NCBI GenBank assembly: GCA_013396655.1 | Contig: WBMV01006646.1 | Location: 124,001 to 188,000 of the forward strand | Direction of reading: 5' to 3' | DNA: 64,000 nt | Source: Campylorhamphus procurvoides | Taxonomy: Eukaryota > Chordata > Aves > Passeriformes > Dendrocolaptidae | In this document: positions 44,943 to 59,900 of the stretch, in pieces | How positions within the stretch are numbered: the first letter of the stretch is position 1 | How the letters are laid out: each line of letters opens with the position of its first letter | Notes under the pieces: generated by a model | Told to the model about the DNA's origin: nothing | Seen by the model: only the letters and a program-made list of their open reading frames with translations | Databases searched by the model: none | Translations under genes and position numbers: made by a program

Positions 44943-47900
44943 CTGTCACATAGGACAAGAAACATCAGAAATGCATCCATTTTCAGATATTTATTTGCAT
45001 AATAGAGCAAAGAGAAGCCAAGACAGAGGTTTCATTCCCTACTTGCTATTAACAACTCAAGAGGTTTGGAAATTTACTTTGGACTTGTGATAGTATTAAA
45101 ACACTTTTAACACTAGCCCAGCCTCTATACTGTAAAAAAGGCTGTCTCCCTCTGTGGTGCTCTTCTGCCTTCAATTGCTGGCTATGAGCTCCAGTACCTG
45201 GGAGTCCAGCTCATAGTTACTACTGATAGCTCTTCTGTGGCTTGACTACATCCCATCAGAGTTGTGGAATAGACCAGTGAGGAAAATGACATTTTCCACT
45301 CTAACAGCAGGAATACTCCAAGCTCCTCCAGAAGTATCTTCAGTTTCACTCTCACCCCTGCTCTAGTAACATGGATGTTGTGGAACTTGGCCTGCAGGTG
45401 TTATTTTATGAAATTATAATTACAGTGGTTTCCCACAGTTTTTTATGGTCTGTAAGCAGAAGCAGTTGCATGGCCTTTGTCCCAAAACCTTCAACAAATA
45501 TCCTTTTACTATTAGGATCTAAGCCAAGTTATCTCATTTTCTTATATAAACTAGCTGACAGGAACAGAAGGGCTTTTGCACCTTATTTTAAATATACCTG
45601 AATGCGCTAGATAGTTTCTGATCGTTTAATTTCTTCAGAAAATTGACCAATGTGTTGCAACTGGGACCTGATAACTTGAAAACTACTCTAAACTGGTCTA
45701 AAATTATTATTCTGTAAGTGAGGTACAGTATGGCTTATAATTCTCACACTAAACTCTAAGAGAGGGGCCAATAGCATGGTAATTAATTTTCACACCATCT
45801 TTGCTCTTCTCATTTCACTATAGACATAATAGCCATTAGAAGACTCTTTTCACAGTAGATATATATAATACAGGACCAGATCCAGCTCCTTTTAAGTTAA
45901 TATGAGTCTGCCTCTTCTCTTTGATGGGAACTGGAATGTGTCCATAGAAATCATATCCTGTAGCACAGCCCACCTCTGACTGCCTGGGAAAATAGATGGA
46001 CCTTGCAGACTGTGGCAAGGTTTAACCATTTCAGCATGCTCCAAACCGGTAACTGCAGACACTATCATGATATTTTTTCTACTGTCTTAGCTTAAAAGGG
46101 AAAATAATTAAAACTCATGTTTAAGGCGGCTTCTTAGCACTCTAATTGCAGTTTATGAGCACTGAAGAGCTCTGTTTCTGCATATTGCAACGCCTTTTCA
46201 ACTTCCATAAACAGTTGGGCAGGGAGTGTGTGGAGGGAGTGTGACACACTGCCAAAACCTCCAAACTCACTCAAATAAGCAAAAGTTAGTATTTCTCTTT
46301 TTATTTTGCATTATCTGGACAAATTGGGATATTATGGTGTTTTCATCTACCAAAATAGTGGGTTACACAGGCAGGTAGTGAGGAGCTACATAGAAAACTT
46401 TATGTGAGCATTGGAAGAGACGTTACTCGAGGTCTAGGCAGCACAGGCTTTATTTTTAATTTTTGGCAACTTTTAAAAGCAACAAGTCACAACTGCTGTA
46501 CCCAGTACTTGGCTAAATTTCTGGGGAGCAGTTTACAAACCTCTGTGCCTATCATACCCCTTTCCTAGGAGTGATAAACTGTTATTTGTGGATGGCACTG
46601 AGGGGCATGGCTGGAATGCACATTTTTTTGTTTTTACATTCTGTGTACAGCTTGAGCTAATTGTGGCAGGTGCTTTCACCAAATAGTTACAGTGTCTAAT
46701 GGCTCATTTTAAAGCAGACAAGGAGAGACATCTGAAATGCAAAGCTACTCTACAAAGAAATCATTGTTTTACCTTTGAGCTGTGGCTGGGTCCATATTTC
46801 CTTTACTGAGTCACTGGGTCTGTCATAAACTTTGTCCAAGAGAATATGGTGTCCTTCATCAAAGAAATATGAGCATAGGATTGCTATGGGTGTAGTGGAG
46901 CCTCCAATATTGTACCTTTTCAAAAATTAAAAATATTAAGGAAACAATTGAAAATTTGTAGCAGACAGTAAATCTCCCTTCCAAGTATTGTTCCTTAAGA
47001 TCAGTACTGAAAGAGTTATGGCTACTTTTTGGTAAATTTACATTTATTCTCCCCGTCAGCATTTGCACATTAATCAGATAAACAAAATCCTGTCTAAGAG
47101 TCTTGGACTGTTACTACAAAATTTAAAATGTTTTTCTTAATTTAACCTAGAAAAAAATCAGAAGCAAAGACACTTCATGTTCAGAGAAACATCAGATTCT
47201 TGTTATTCTTCTACTCTGAATAACCCGTTCTGACATAGGCAGCAAGGAGTAAATATCTAAACCTTAAAACATAAAAGTAGATACCAACTAAAGCTACATA
47301 TATTTGTAGAACTGTTTTGTTCTTATGTTTTGCAACACTCAAGGAGGAAACCTGGTGTTTTAGATCAGGCCGATTTTTTTTGTGCCTAAAGATTGTGTTA
47401 GCTGCTTCATTTAGCACAGTTATATTTGAAAACTTTTGTTGCAGTTTAGTTCCATACCAGTCTCTGGAAGATTAAATTCATTGAAGAGCCTTCATTGGTT
47501 GAACCCCTGCTACGAATACACACAATGGACTATCAATTTCTTTTTTGCCTGTCATTCTTGACAAATGCTAGAGCACATACAGCATTAGAAATGTTTGTAC
47601 TTTGCTCACTAATAGGAGGTGGATACAATGCTTTCATGTAGGTGATGTTAGGAGTGCCTAGAACAGACATTCCAGCAAAAAAAAAAACTGATAGAAAATG
47701 AGTTTATTCAGTGCAGTCCATAGCTAAGATTTTTCACCTTCAGAAGAGGATCAGACAATCCAGAAGGGACTCAGTTCCAAAGAGTGAAGCTACATCTTTC
47801 TTCCTCAGCATTTGGGAGCTGTATAGTGCTGCCCCGCCAGGAGGTCCTGCTGCTGCTGCACAGCCCAGGCCAGCCCAGCCCAGCAGAGCCCAGTTTCCCA

Positions 47901-50900
47901 CAGCTGCCATCATGGCTGAACGTACTGGCAGGCAGAGCAATGTTTGAATGCCCTTCCCAGGACTCTCTTGCAGAGAGTGAAACTGCAGTAACTTCAGTTA
48001 TTAGTAAGGACTGAGCAGTTGCTAGAATTTTAGCTTATCTTTTGGGTGCAAGTAGAGACTTCTTGCGTGACAATAGGGAATCCATTCAGTTTATCAGTGC
48101 CTCTTGTCAGTGCTGTGAGGGTTAAAAATAGGGGGTTCTTGAGTGGCACAGCTAATCCATGAAGGGGAACAATTAAGGTGAAAGACATTACGCATTATGG
48201 TTAAACCCATGCAAAATTGAAATTATCAAAATATTAAGTTCATTATTGGCCCAGCTGTTCCAGGGAGGAAAACTTGAAAAATGAGAAACATTATTCATTA
48301 CAGTTAATCCCATGCAAAATTTAAATCATCAGCCTTGCCTTGAAATTATAAGATTGGTTTAGGGAGAATTTCAAAAGGTATAATTGTTTGGGGTTCTCTT
48401 TTATATGCCTCCAGAGACTGGATCTTTTGTGTGCACTCAAAGGACTGGAAATACACCAAATATAAGGGAAGAAAACACCCCCCCCACAAAAAAACCCCAA
48501 ACAACAAAACATAAAAGCAAACCCTGAGCAAACCCAAGCAAACCAAAGAAACGGCTATAATGACACTATTTGATACCTGAGACATGACTTCATCTTTACT
48601 GTTTTATTGCCCCCAGCCCTGAAATTTTTAGCGTGGGAGAAAACTGGGGGAAGAAAGAGGAAATTCTGAGTCATATCTCAAGTTTATTGAAATATGATGG
48701 CACCTTTACTGAATTCAAATTCAATCATGGGTGTGTTATATTGGTTGCTGACCCACCTCCTCTGTGCTCACACAGTGAGATCTCTCTCTCTGCTCTCATC
48801 ACTGTGTTCTTCTTTTCCTGCCTATGCTGCAAATCCCACAGGAATATTAAGAAGATTACCAAATATTAAGAGCCTCATGATGACAATGAATACAAGTGCT
48901 TCTAGCATTAAAGCCAAGTTCTTACAAAGGCCTTCTTTTCTTTGGTTGATGTTTGTAATATTCTGGGCCCTCAGGCATTAGCTCTGGACCAAAGCAAGGG
49001 CATTACTCACCCAAATATCATATGGGAAATATGTATTTTTGATATTAATCTGCTTTGATAGCTGGCAAAAAAAATGGATGCCATCTTCTGGCTTGTAAGA
49101 TTTGGGGCATTGTTGACACTGGAGTGTCCCACAGAATCCTAAGCTGATAGCAGGCATATGATGGTGCAGCTTGGTGCATCAGGATCTAGGAGTGCTACAG
49201 CACCTCTAAACCACCTTTGTGCCCTGTGCACAAGGGCCGTTTTGTACAGAACTGATTGCCCAGCATTACTTAGCACTGTAGATATGGCAAACTAGGTGTT
49301 GTAACATAGCCTTACTCACGGTCTGTCTTTTTTACAGTTGAATCACTTGACCACTTCATGAAGTAAAAGATTTATTTGACATATATATATAATTAATACA
49401 AGGCACGTGCACAGTTATAGTAGAAAGAAATTAGAGAAATAAAACACATGCGACATCCAGGACTGCATTCTGCAACGTATTCCCTAAATTTGCCTGTGTA
49501 GTGCTAAACAACTTAATGGCACAATTTATCTTGAGATATACTTCCAGACTGTTATTGTTTTCCTTGGCTGTTTTCTTTTTCTCATTTATTCCCAGCAATG
49601 TTAGCCTGTGAACAGGACAGTAAGCCATGTAAAGCTAATTCACTGTTACAAACAAGATGCTGTTTTGAAAGAGCTTTGGTTTTTTGCCATTCAAAGGTTT
49701 ACCTCATGTCTATGATTAATGCATCTGTGTGAACAATTTTCTTCCAAACATGCTCTACCAGTAGGTCGGACACCTGGGTTAGAAGTTCACTGTCTCCAAA
49801 CATATCGAATCTCAGATAGCCAATGTTGTTTTCAAACACATTTGTGTGGAATGAATACTTAATCAGATCTTCAAATTCTTCTGGGGAAGGCATCTGAAAG
49901 TTTGGAAAAACAAAAATAATTTGCTAGCACTGATAGCTTGGCATAAAATGAAAACAGAATTATGTCAGTTAAGTTTACTCCAGGTGGGACATGTGTGAGG
50001 AATATGACCAAGTTTGAAAAACACAATAGAGTATATAATATTTTTTCATATTAAACATAGGTTAGCATTGACTGATTCATTTTTGCACAGTATAACATTC
50101 ATCAGTAGAATGCCCAGAACCTGGATCAGGCACCTGTATGCCAGGGCTCCATGTATTTTTCAAAAAATAGTGGAATTTTCTTGGATCAAATAGGCTGAGA
50201 AGGCTACAAGAACAATCTTGCAAAGATTCAAAAGATTCAAATCAAGAAACCCCACAACATAAACCACTGTCCCAAGTCTGCCACCCAAGACTACTTGCCT
50301 TTGTGAGTTCTTTCTAAACACAGTACCTGGGACTTTTATAATCTCTTGATTGGCCTCATCCAACAAACAGCTGCTGGCTGCAGGTGAGGCTGCCCCAGCC
50401 TCTCATAATGACCCAATCCCTGTGACAGTGAGGAACCTGATGTGTTGGGCATGTGCTGGGAGACTCATGAAGTAGATGTGCTAAGTCTCTTATATGGTGG
50501 ACATGTGCCTGGAATCTCACGTGTTAGGCTGTGACTAATTTCAATTTGCTTAGCTTATGTTATTCAACAGCAGACATCTTTTTAGTAGCAATGTACAGCC
50601 AAATAATAAAGTTATTCTAGTCACCCCCATATGCACTGAGACATAGCCAGTTCCTATTGCCAGACTTCTGTTTTGCATGCAGTATCTGAAAATGGAATAG
50701 TCTCTTTCTGCTTAAGAATATAAGACTTTAGGATACATATGACTTAGGTGACCTTTTTCCATTTGACCTTTTCTCCACAGGGTTGCTGTGAAAATTATTT
50801 CATACCTTCTTTTTAATCAGCTGCCCTTTGCCATAACTCAGCCTCAGACAATCTGTGCTTTTACACTCAAAAGAACAAGGAGTCAGAAGTAAGCTCTGTG

Positions 50901-53900
50901 CATAAAGGTGCTCTTCCAGCCTGTGATATGCCACAGAATTTGGGAGGCTTTCTACAACTCTAGAGGAGTCAGGTCATCTCCTACCTGCCATATAATGCTC
51001 TGGCCTGGAGTTATGCTCCTGCCAAAAACAGGTCTGCCACAGGAGAAAGAGGTTTTTCCAAGGTGTGTGAATGCAGCTGTATTTGACACAGATCAAGATT
51101 TTACCTGGGGGAAAATTACCCACCATATCACACTTCATCATTCAGTTCCTTCTGTATGCCAAAATTTCCAAAATTTCAATAATTAATTTAAATGCCCTGT
51201 TGGACAGTAGTTGTTGACCTGATGGTAAGAGCAAACTCTTTTCTGTAACCTCCTTTCTCACTATAACTTCTGAAAATAACCATTATATCTGGGCTGTAAA
51301 CATACCAGTCCAGTGCTACTGAGTTTGTCATTTCCCATCCACTTTCCAGTGACAGCAATCCTATGTGATCTGCCCACTGTACTTTGATTAACAAATCACA
51401 GTTTTGAAAAATATATCCAGCATGCATTGATTGTTCTGACAGAGCTTATGTCTAGTTCAGACATACTGGTGCCTCCAGGTGAAAAAAAATCATCACTCAT
51501 TGGTAACATCTCCAAATAAAATTGATGTATTACTCTCACCCATTTACTAATGATATTTTAACTGAATCCACAGATGCCTTATCTCTGTCTCCAATGATAA
51601 TTGCTAGATGCCTATCCATAAACATGTTGATTGATTAAGAATAACATCTGTGTCTGGTGAATTTTTTCTCTACTTGTTCTTTTACTGTGGTACATCACGT
51701 CTTTGTTCACTGTGGACTTCAGCATTGCTAACTCTTGAAAATTCATTACAGATTTCAAGATGGGTAGGTTTCTCTTAAAGCCTCAGGTCTCATGGGGTTA
51801 AATCAGTGTGCAAGGATCTAAAAGAAAGATCTCCATCTTCATGGCTGCAGAAAAATATATGCAAATATACCTATTCTAAAGGCTCTAAGACTGGAAACCA
51901 GATGAAAATCACTCAGAATGTAATTTAGGGTGCCAGGAAAAGCCTCTGAAGTTTTCAGCAAATGAGGTGAGGAGGCTAGGACTGACATTGGAAAGTTACT
52001 GTCCTGCAAAACTGCAGCTTCGTGACAGTGGTACATGTACCATGTGTTGCTGGTACTGGAGGGGGTAGGTCTAGCTTACCATGGGAGCAACCATGTGCTC
52101 TCCTTTGGAAGGCAGGGTTCTGTTTGCAGGCCAAGAACAAGCTGGGACAGGATGCAGCTGAAAGTAAGATCCTGCTGCTCAATCAGACAATGTTTACATA
52201 CAAATGACTTGATGTTAAATATAAACCCTCAGGTGCACACTGTAAGCAATGTGGCTAGACTACAGGACCTCCAAGCTAACTCCACTATAAGCCAAGGAAA
52301 AATGTTCTTTTATTAACTATATAGGGTCTCCAGTCCTATTCTGCAGACTCCCTTCTACAGGTGAGTGGCCTAACTGGAATATATGATGTGACAAAAATGG
52401 GACCCAGAATTCTGCCCTGGGACTCATGCATGGAGTTTCATCTCTGGTTGTGTGAATGACACATATCCCAACCATGATGGAAACCATATTTTCATAGGTA
52501 TTTTTGTGCTGACAGTGGTAAGGTAACTCTGATCTCCATGAAGGTTACTAGTGCTGTCAACTGCTAGGTGTTAAATATTTTCAGCAAACACCCTTGTGCC
52601 ATTGCTAATACTGAGATTAGTTTAAGAACCATGAGATCTTGGGGGCTGAGTGTTGGGACTGTGCTTTCTTAGAATAACATTTTGGTTCCTTGTGGACCCT
52701 CACAGGCTAGAGTGGAACCATCCATCCTACTAGGGCCCCCAGGTCAGGGACTGAGCAAGATCAGCTACATCCCTGACAGCTGATTCTCAATTGCTCTTAA
52801 AAACACCCCTACTACTGGGTGATTTCCAGGCAATCCAGTCTAGTACGTCACTAGCCTTACTATTACAACGATGTTTTTAAGATCTACTGTAAACAGTCTA
52901 AGTTCACTACTTTGTACACTTTAAATGCATTGCTTGGCCTATTTACTATGGACAGGGGAACAGATTATTCTTTTCATATTTGAAACAGCCTCTTAGGTAT
53001 CTGAAGTCTGTTTTCATGTCTCCTTTCAGTTTTCTTCTCTCTGGAATAAACAACTCAAATATTTTAAACTTTTTCAAGATTACTTTTATTCAGTCTTTTC
53101 TTTATCCCTGTTCATCTTTTCTGATGTCTCCCTGTTTGAGCCACATCTTTTCAGAAAACCCTTGCCCAAGACTGTGCATTTTTACAGTCTAGATGAATTT
53201 TTCTTTAGAGCTAAATGTAGCAGAAGACTGCATGTCTTACTGATTATATTCTTCCTTGTCCATTTCAGTTTGATGGTGATTATTATTTACTGCAACAACT
53301 TCACTCTATTGATTTGTGCTCAGCTTCCGAACCCTGAAGACCTCATATACATTTTTACAGGACTTCCCCTACACAAGCTGTTTTCCTCCCAGAATTGTGC
53401 AGTCAATTAGTATAACTCTAGAAACTTTGTAAGAACCCTGCAAGTGTCCATATTTAACCTCATTGTGCTTTTCAGGTATCATTTCTCCCTTTCCTTTTTT
53501 CCAGAACTGTAATTTTGTATTCTAATCCCACCCTCCATTGCATCAGGATGAGAGGGTTACCACAAGCAAAAACTGATACTATCTGGAATGGTGTTCTGGA
53601 AAAGGACTAAAAGGAGTTATTTAAAGCTATCAGTGCCCATCGAGGGAGTGGAGGGCAGAGTGAGAAGCTGTACTTTCAGCCCTCAAAGGACAGCACTGCA
53701 CAGCAGTGTACAAGCCTGCTCTGACAATACACAGCTTGTAACACACTCATTGCAAGCGAGCGTTTTTCTGTCAATGCCCTCAGAGTTTACATTTGGATGC
53801 AAACACAATTCATCGTTAATTTTTTATTTCAATGCAAAAACCATTGAAAAAACTTAAAATGAATGGTCAAATCTACTGTAACATCAATAGCAATGGAGAA

Positions 53901-56900
53901 AAATGAGCACAGATCTCTGTAGTGGGATAGTAACTGCAAACGTAGCTGCATTGACACTGTGTATCAAGATGAGAAGAAGAAAGGTACTAGAAAAAACCTC
54001 AAAGTGAATAGCAAAGTACCATATTCTTCTCTGCACCAAATGCAAAAAGCAAGCAAGAATTGCAAAAGGTGAAGAGTCAATGAGAGTTAAACACATAATG
54101 CTTTTCTGGCTTGCATAAACTCGCATAGTTCCACTACTGTGTTTATGTTGATATAAATCAGCATCATATGGGTCTACAACAATTTTTTGCTTTCCATCTG
54201 TCAGCAATAGATGTAGCAATATAATTATCTATCTTGACACTTTGAGGCTGAGCATTTTGATTTCACTCATTAATGAAGAGACATAAGCAAACTGCACTCT
54301 TTTCTGGTGAAACATCTGTAACTATTGTCTCCTTCAGCAATTACAATACTCTGCTATAGATCCATATTATTTATTTGGGGAAAGGAGAGCTTTAAATGCA
54401 GGAAAAAATTCTCTTAATAAAGGATTCCCTTTTGCCTATTACTCTGATCATCATTTTCAGCTGCTTAGCTAAAACATCAATACAAAAATCCTATTAAGTG
54501 TAAAGACTGCATTAAAAGTATTTGGGCATTAAGCAGGTGCCAAAAGAGTCACTCAGGGAGACTCTTGTCACTTGGATCTGACATAACATATTTGCCAAAA
54601 TCAGGCAGCAGTTCTTCTATAAGTAGACAGACACAAATGTTTCAGTATGGAAAGGAAGGTATGACTGGAGGGGGAGAGAGAGACAAACAGAAGAATAAGA
54701 AGTAGGGATTATTGAACTGCACATCAGCAAGTTTGCAGAGCTTTGCCTTATAAACAAAATGTTATTTTCTGGACCACAAACAATATATACAAAATCTGCT
54801 TCTAGGAATCCTGACTTGGAAATTGGCATTTATGCAACTGACAGCTCTGGCTAGTATTGACCTTGCTGCTGCATAGAGGAGATGTATTCAGTACCTTGTA
54901 TTATTCTTCAGCAGCTATTCTAGCGCAGCAGATGCAAAGGTCTACATGCATTTCCCTTGTCTGCCTCCTATGTCCCATCCTATCCTTCCTGCAGTTATTC
55001 ATCATCATTCAGTTAATTGTGTTGGATCTGCTTCACTGTCAAGGTCATTAACAGTAACATCCCACTGTCAAGGGAGAGGGTAGCTAGGTAACATCAGAGA
55101 AAAACTGGTTCTTAGGTTTTTGAGGAACAAATTTGATACAGATTAAGAAAGTCACTATGCTGATGTACAGGACTGCTTTTTTTTTTTTTTTATAATTTAC
55201 AAATGGAATTAGTGGCATCATGTAAAGTTCACATTACTCTAAAGGCATTTGCTTTCTGGGGTATTCCTGAAATGTTCTACAGGAAGCATCCATCTTAGCT
55301 CTATAAAAGCAAAACAGGAGTTTGAGGTACTCCTGCTGTACAGGCCTCTGTGGAACAGGTGATTTTTAAATTTTTTTTTAACCTCATCTCAAGGATGGTT
55401 TACTTCGATGACTTCATGGTCTTTGTACACATCTTAACTCTGCTTTCTTGTCTCTCTGCCTCCCAATTTCCTCCAGCACTGAGGGAACACATCCTAACAC
55501 TGCTTTCTTGTCTCTCTGCCTCCCAGTTTCCTCCAGCACTACAAGGAAATACTTATGCCTCTGGAAACTATTTTAGTCTCATAAAACACATATGATTTTC
55601 TGCTTTTTAGATTATTTCACCTTGAAGAAATCTCACATTTGTCCTGATTTTCATCCATACCGATGTGATTTCCTTCTCATGGATGTATCCCTCTTCCAGT
55701 AATTTTACTCGACAAAGAACTACAAAGGCATTAAATAGTATAATGACATTTCTTCACTATCTATATCAGGATAAGAATTTCACATTATGCGACAAATAAG
55801 GTATTTGTCCTCTACAACTTCTTCTCAACATTCAAAGTCTGAACAAAGTAAGTCTGAACAAGAAAAACCAGTCAACAATATGCATTAACAGCTTTCAGTG
55901 AAAACAGTGACTGATTTGAAAGATGAGCCCATGTTGTAGAAGGGGGAGAAATTATGATGTTTTACTACTGATAATACTTTAGCAGGGAGCTCTGTCAAAA
56001 ATATTGAAACATCTTTAGAGTGAAGTTTTGTACTCTCGTCCAAGTTAGGAGGGAAAGAGAATGATGGAATAGAAAAATCCTCTAATTAATTATTTCCATT
56101 TAAGCTTAGAGGCAAAAATGGGGCCAGCATCTCTTGGGTAACAAACTTGAAAAGAATGCCCTCCCCTTGCAATGCTTAGACTTTGTCCTTGACCTTAGTG
56201 TTTGTGATAATACCACAAAGGTTGTGCCCACTTTAAATCACATATGCCAAAAACTTCAGAGGGTGGAAGCACACAGATTTTCTCCCCCAGGAAACATTTA
56301 ATAGTTACCTGACACTTGGTCTACTCTGGTTCATTGCAAAGGCAAATGCATTCTCTTCAAAAAGTAATTTTATGAGTCCCTGGAGAATATACTAGCCATG
56401 CTAGCACAGTAGCCAGAAAGGAGCTAACTTCATCCAAGAAAGGGATCAAGTTATCCTAACCCTCTACTTAATTTGAAGATGGAATTTTAACAAGTGCTCC
56501 TGGGAGCTCCCTCCAGCATAACAATGAACAAGAAAGATTGCCAGGGCAGACCAATATATAAACACTCAGGCTCAGAACAAAGCACAGACTGTTATGCAAA
56601 CCACACAGCAAGGGCAAAAGTAGATTATTAAAAATCAATTTCTCCCTGGGGTCACTTAACTTCCATCCAGATGCTTCCTTTAAAGTATTTCTAGGTCACT
56701 GGGAAACTGTCTGATACTGAGCATGAGATACAATCAGAACAACTTTCCACTGTCACTAACAGCAGAGTTGCTTATTATTCTGGTGTAAAAGATGTCCACT
56801 ACTACAATTTTATATAGAAAAACCCATCAAAGAGTATGTGACTGCATGTTTAGTGAGTGTATGTGTTTACTCTGGTCCAACCAAATTCTCCTTAATTTAC

Positions 56901-59900
56901 AACCTGGGTTTGTAACCAGTGGGTTTCTGCATTAATTTATTACAGCTTGAAAAGCTGTAGCACTGAAAGAGAAGGGATCACCGACACCCTCTAATCACGA
57001 AGCCCTAAATATTTGCTTGTGGCAGATGGCAACTGAAAGATTCACGGCCTGAAGGTTGTTCCCAAAATGTATGTATACAAAACTACCATCTACTACCACA
57101 AGTTACTCCCCTGATTTCCCTTAGTGTCAGAGACAGCTCAGCATACGAAACCTACTCAGGCATTGGCTTCTCCTCTGGGTACAGGTAAATCCTGGTGGCT
57201 TTATGACATGGGTGAGAAACAAGACAAGTATCTGTCTCAGTGCTCCTGTTCTACCTGGTATCACTACACCTGGGTACAAGAGAACTGTACCTGTTTCGGC
57301 ATGATCCCTGGGATGCTGTTCTTGGCATGTTCGGGGATGTAGAGTAATTTCAGGTGTTCATCATCAGAAAGAGCTTGTAAGGTGGCAGCCACCTCTCTGG
57401 CCAGCTCTTCTTCTGAATTAATCCTTTTATAATTGTCTTTGTTGATGTTCCATGTGAGGTTGGATGCTATAACTATCCCAATGTCCACAAAGGCATAATT
57501 ATCTGCCACAAGTTTGGCCACAGTTTGCAGTGTCTGTGGCACCTGGGCACGCAGGTTGGCAATGTGCTGAGCTACAGCCATGGCTTCACTGGCTTGGACG
57601 GTGATGTGTGGCTCCACCCCAGAGACACTCCATACTTTGCCAGTGACTGGGCTGAGCACCACTTGGCTGGGAATGGAGGCATATAGGGTACTGTTACCAA
57701 CACGATAAATGCCCACTGAGAGGGATCCACCTACTGTGGGCTCACCAATAACTGTGGCCCGGTGTAGGTCCTTCATAGAGCGAGTGAAAGCTTCAGCTGC
57801 TGAGCCACTCATATGGCTTGTTAGGATGTAGATGTCCTTGAGGGAGCCATATCTCTTGCCAGTGAGTTGAGGGAGAGTCCACACCTCTGTGCTGCGGGAG
57901 GTACTACGATCGAAGACAGTGTAAAGGTGTTGCCGAGGCTCAGGCTCAAAGAAGTAGGAACAAAGTATTGGGATGGCAGTGGAGTAGCCACCTGTGTTGT
58001 ACCTCATGTCAATAATCATGGCATCTGTGTCCACTAGCTTGTTCCATACCATCTGCAACAGCTGGGGCCCAATGGCCTTCACTGTTTCTGCCTCAGCCAT
58101 CATATCAAAACGAAGGTAACCCAGGTTTCCTGGCAATACCTCAATTTTGAAGAGTGCCTCAATGATGTAGCTCAGCTCTTCAGGGCTGGGAATCACATTG
58201 GGAAGCTGTTCTTCTGCTGTTGGTTCCATGTGGCTGTGGAAGATGTGAAGCCGATGGTCCCCAGAGGCCTCCTGCAAGTCATTGGTAAGCTGGGAAGCCA
58301 AAGTCTCAGGGTCTATCACTGATCGATAACCTCCTTGGGCCCGTTTGGTGCTGAGCATAGCACTGGCCTTACCAGCCACTTCTGGGATGGCATAGTGAGC
58401 CTCTAGCAGTTGCCCGGTACCCTCCAAAAGTACTCCCATGTTCTTGTGGAAGGCTAACACTTCCTCAGCCTTCTCCAGTGCATCCTCAGCCAACACTATG
58501 GCATCAGGAACAACTCCTCCACCCATCCAGCTTTCCCCATGGTTGTCAATGAAGGTAATAACAGGAACTGTGATGGTTAGGCCACGGGTTATTCCCGGCT
58601 CAGGCTGCAGCAGAGGGAAGGTACGGGTGTGTGAGAGGCTTCCTGCTGTGATCTCACCAATCAGTGTGGCACGGCCCAGGGACTGCATGAGGTAAGCAAA
58701 CTCCTCAGCAGCTGTGGCAGTGTGGTGGCTGGTGAGCAAGTAGATGCCACGCTGAGCCCCATAGGACTGACCCAGCAGTTCTGCCTGGCTGTTGTGCTCC
58801 TGTGTGTGGTTGGTGCACCTGTCATAGGTTGTGAAGAGATGGACAGGACCAGCAGCAGCATCTTGGAAATAGGAGAGTAGCACAGGCACAGCAGAGGAGG
58901 ATGGTCCTCCAGGGTTGTAACGTAGGTCTATGATCAAGTTCTCTGTATTTTGAAGGGGCTCCCACACTTTGTGGACAATGTAAGGTCCCAGCTTAGCAAG
59001 CACAGAGGCATCTGCAAACTCATCAAAGCGCATGTAGCCAACATTGCCTGGCAGCACCGACACCTTGAAGACAGTATCCACCAAGGCACGCAGCAGTTGC
59101 TCATTGTCAGGTAAGTCAGCTGCCATTGCAACTGGTTGCTCAGCTGGGGGAGCAGCAGCTTCATGCGGCATCATGACACGGACCAATAGGCGAGGGTCTT
59201 CAGATAAGGTCTGCAACTCAGTATTGAGTTTGGTGGCCAGGTCCTCTGAAGACTGCACAGAAGAGAAGTCAGAGGTGATGAGGTGCTGCACCAGCGCTGG
59301 CACTCGCTCCACTAAGCTGTAATAGTCCTTTAGTATATTTGTGAGGTGGTTTAGAGTGCCAGGCACTGCTCTGCGCACTGCCAGGATGTCCAGGGATTTT
59401 TGCAAGGCTTGCTCTGCCTCAGTAGCCACACATGGCATGACCCCAGTCACCTCCCAGCTCTGTCCACCCCCACTCAAGGGGCTCACAGATCGTGACACAG
59501 GAACCATCATATAGAAATTGGAGGGGCCAATAGGCAGCTTCTGGATGTCCAGTGAGCCCCCAGCTGTCTTCTCTCCAACAGTGATAGCCCTGTTCATGTG
59601 CTTGAGAATGTAAGCCACATCTTCAGCTACTCCTGTGGTGTGGTGGCTGATCAAAACAATGACGTCCTTATCTTTGCTGTACCTCTCTCCCAACACCTTT
59701 GGCAGTGTCCATATCTCTGTGGTGGTGTTGGAAGGCCGATTGTATACAGTCTCAACATGCAGCACCTTGCCTTCTTCATGCAAATATGAGATGATGAAGG
59801 GGAGGCCAGAAATCTGTCCCCCAGTGCTGTGACGAAGATCTATCACCAGGGCAGAGGTCTCTATTAGTGTCTTCCACACATTGTCCACCAGGTAAGCTCC

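Noticed and set aside
47828..47918. GC-rich CCAGC-type patch in RBP3 intron 2, considered as an exon or promoter
   Set aside because: It has no splice-site pair and no coding similarity. It is a short simple-sequence patch.
58438..59322. Plus-strand and alternate-frame open frames within RBP3 exon 1
   Set aside because: They are shadows of the long RBP3 frame, with no independent features.
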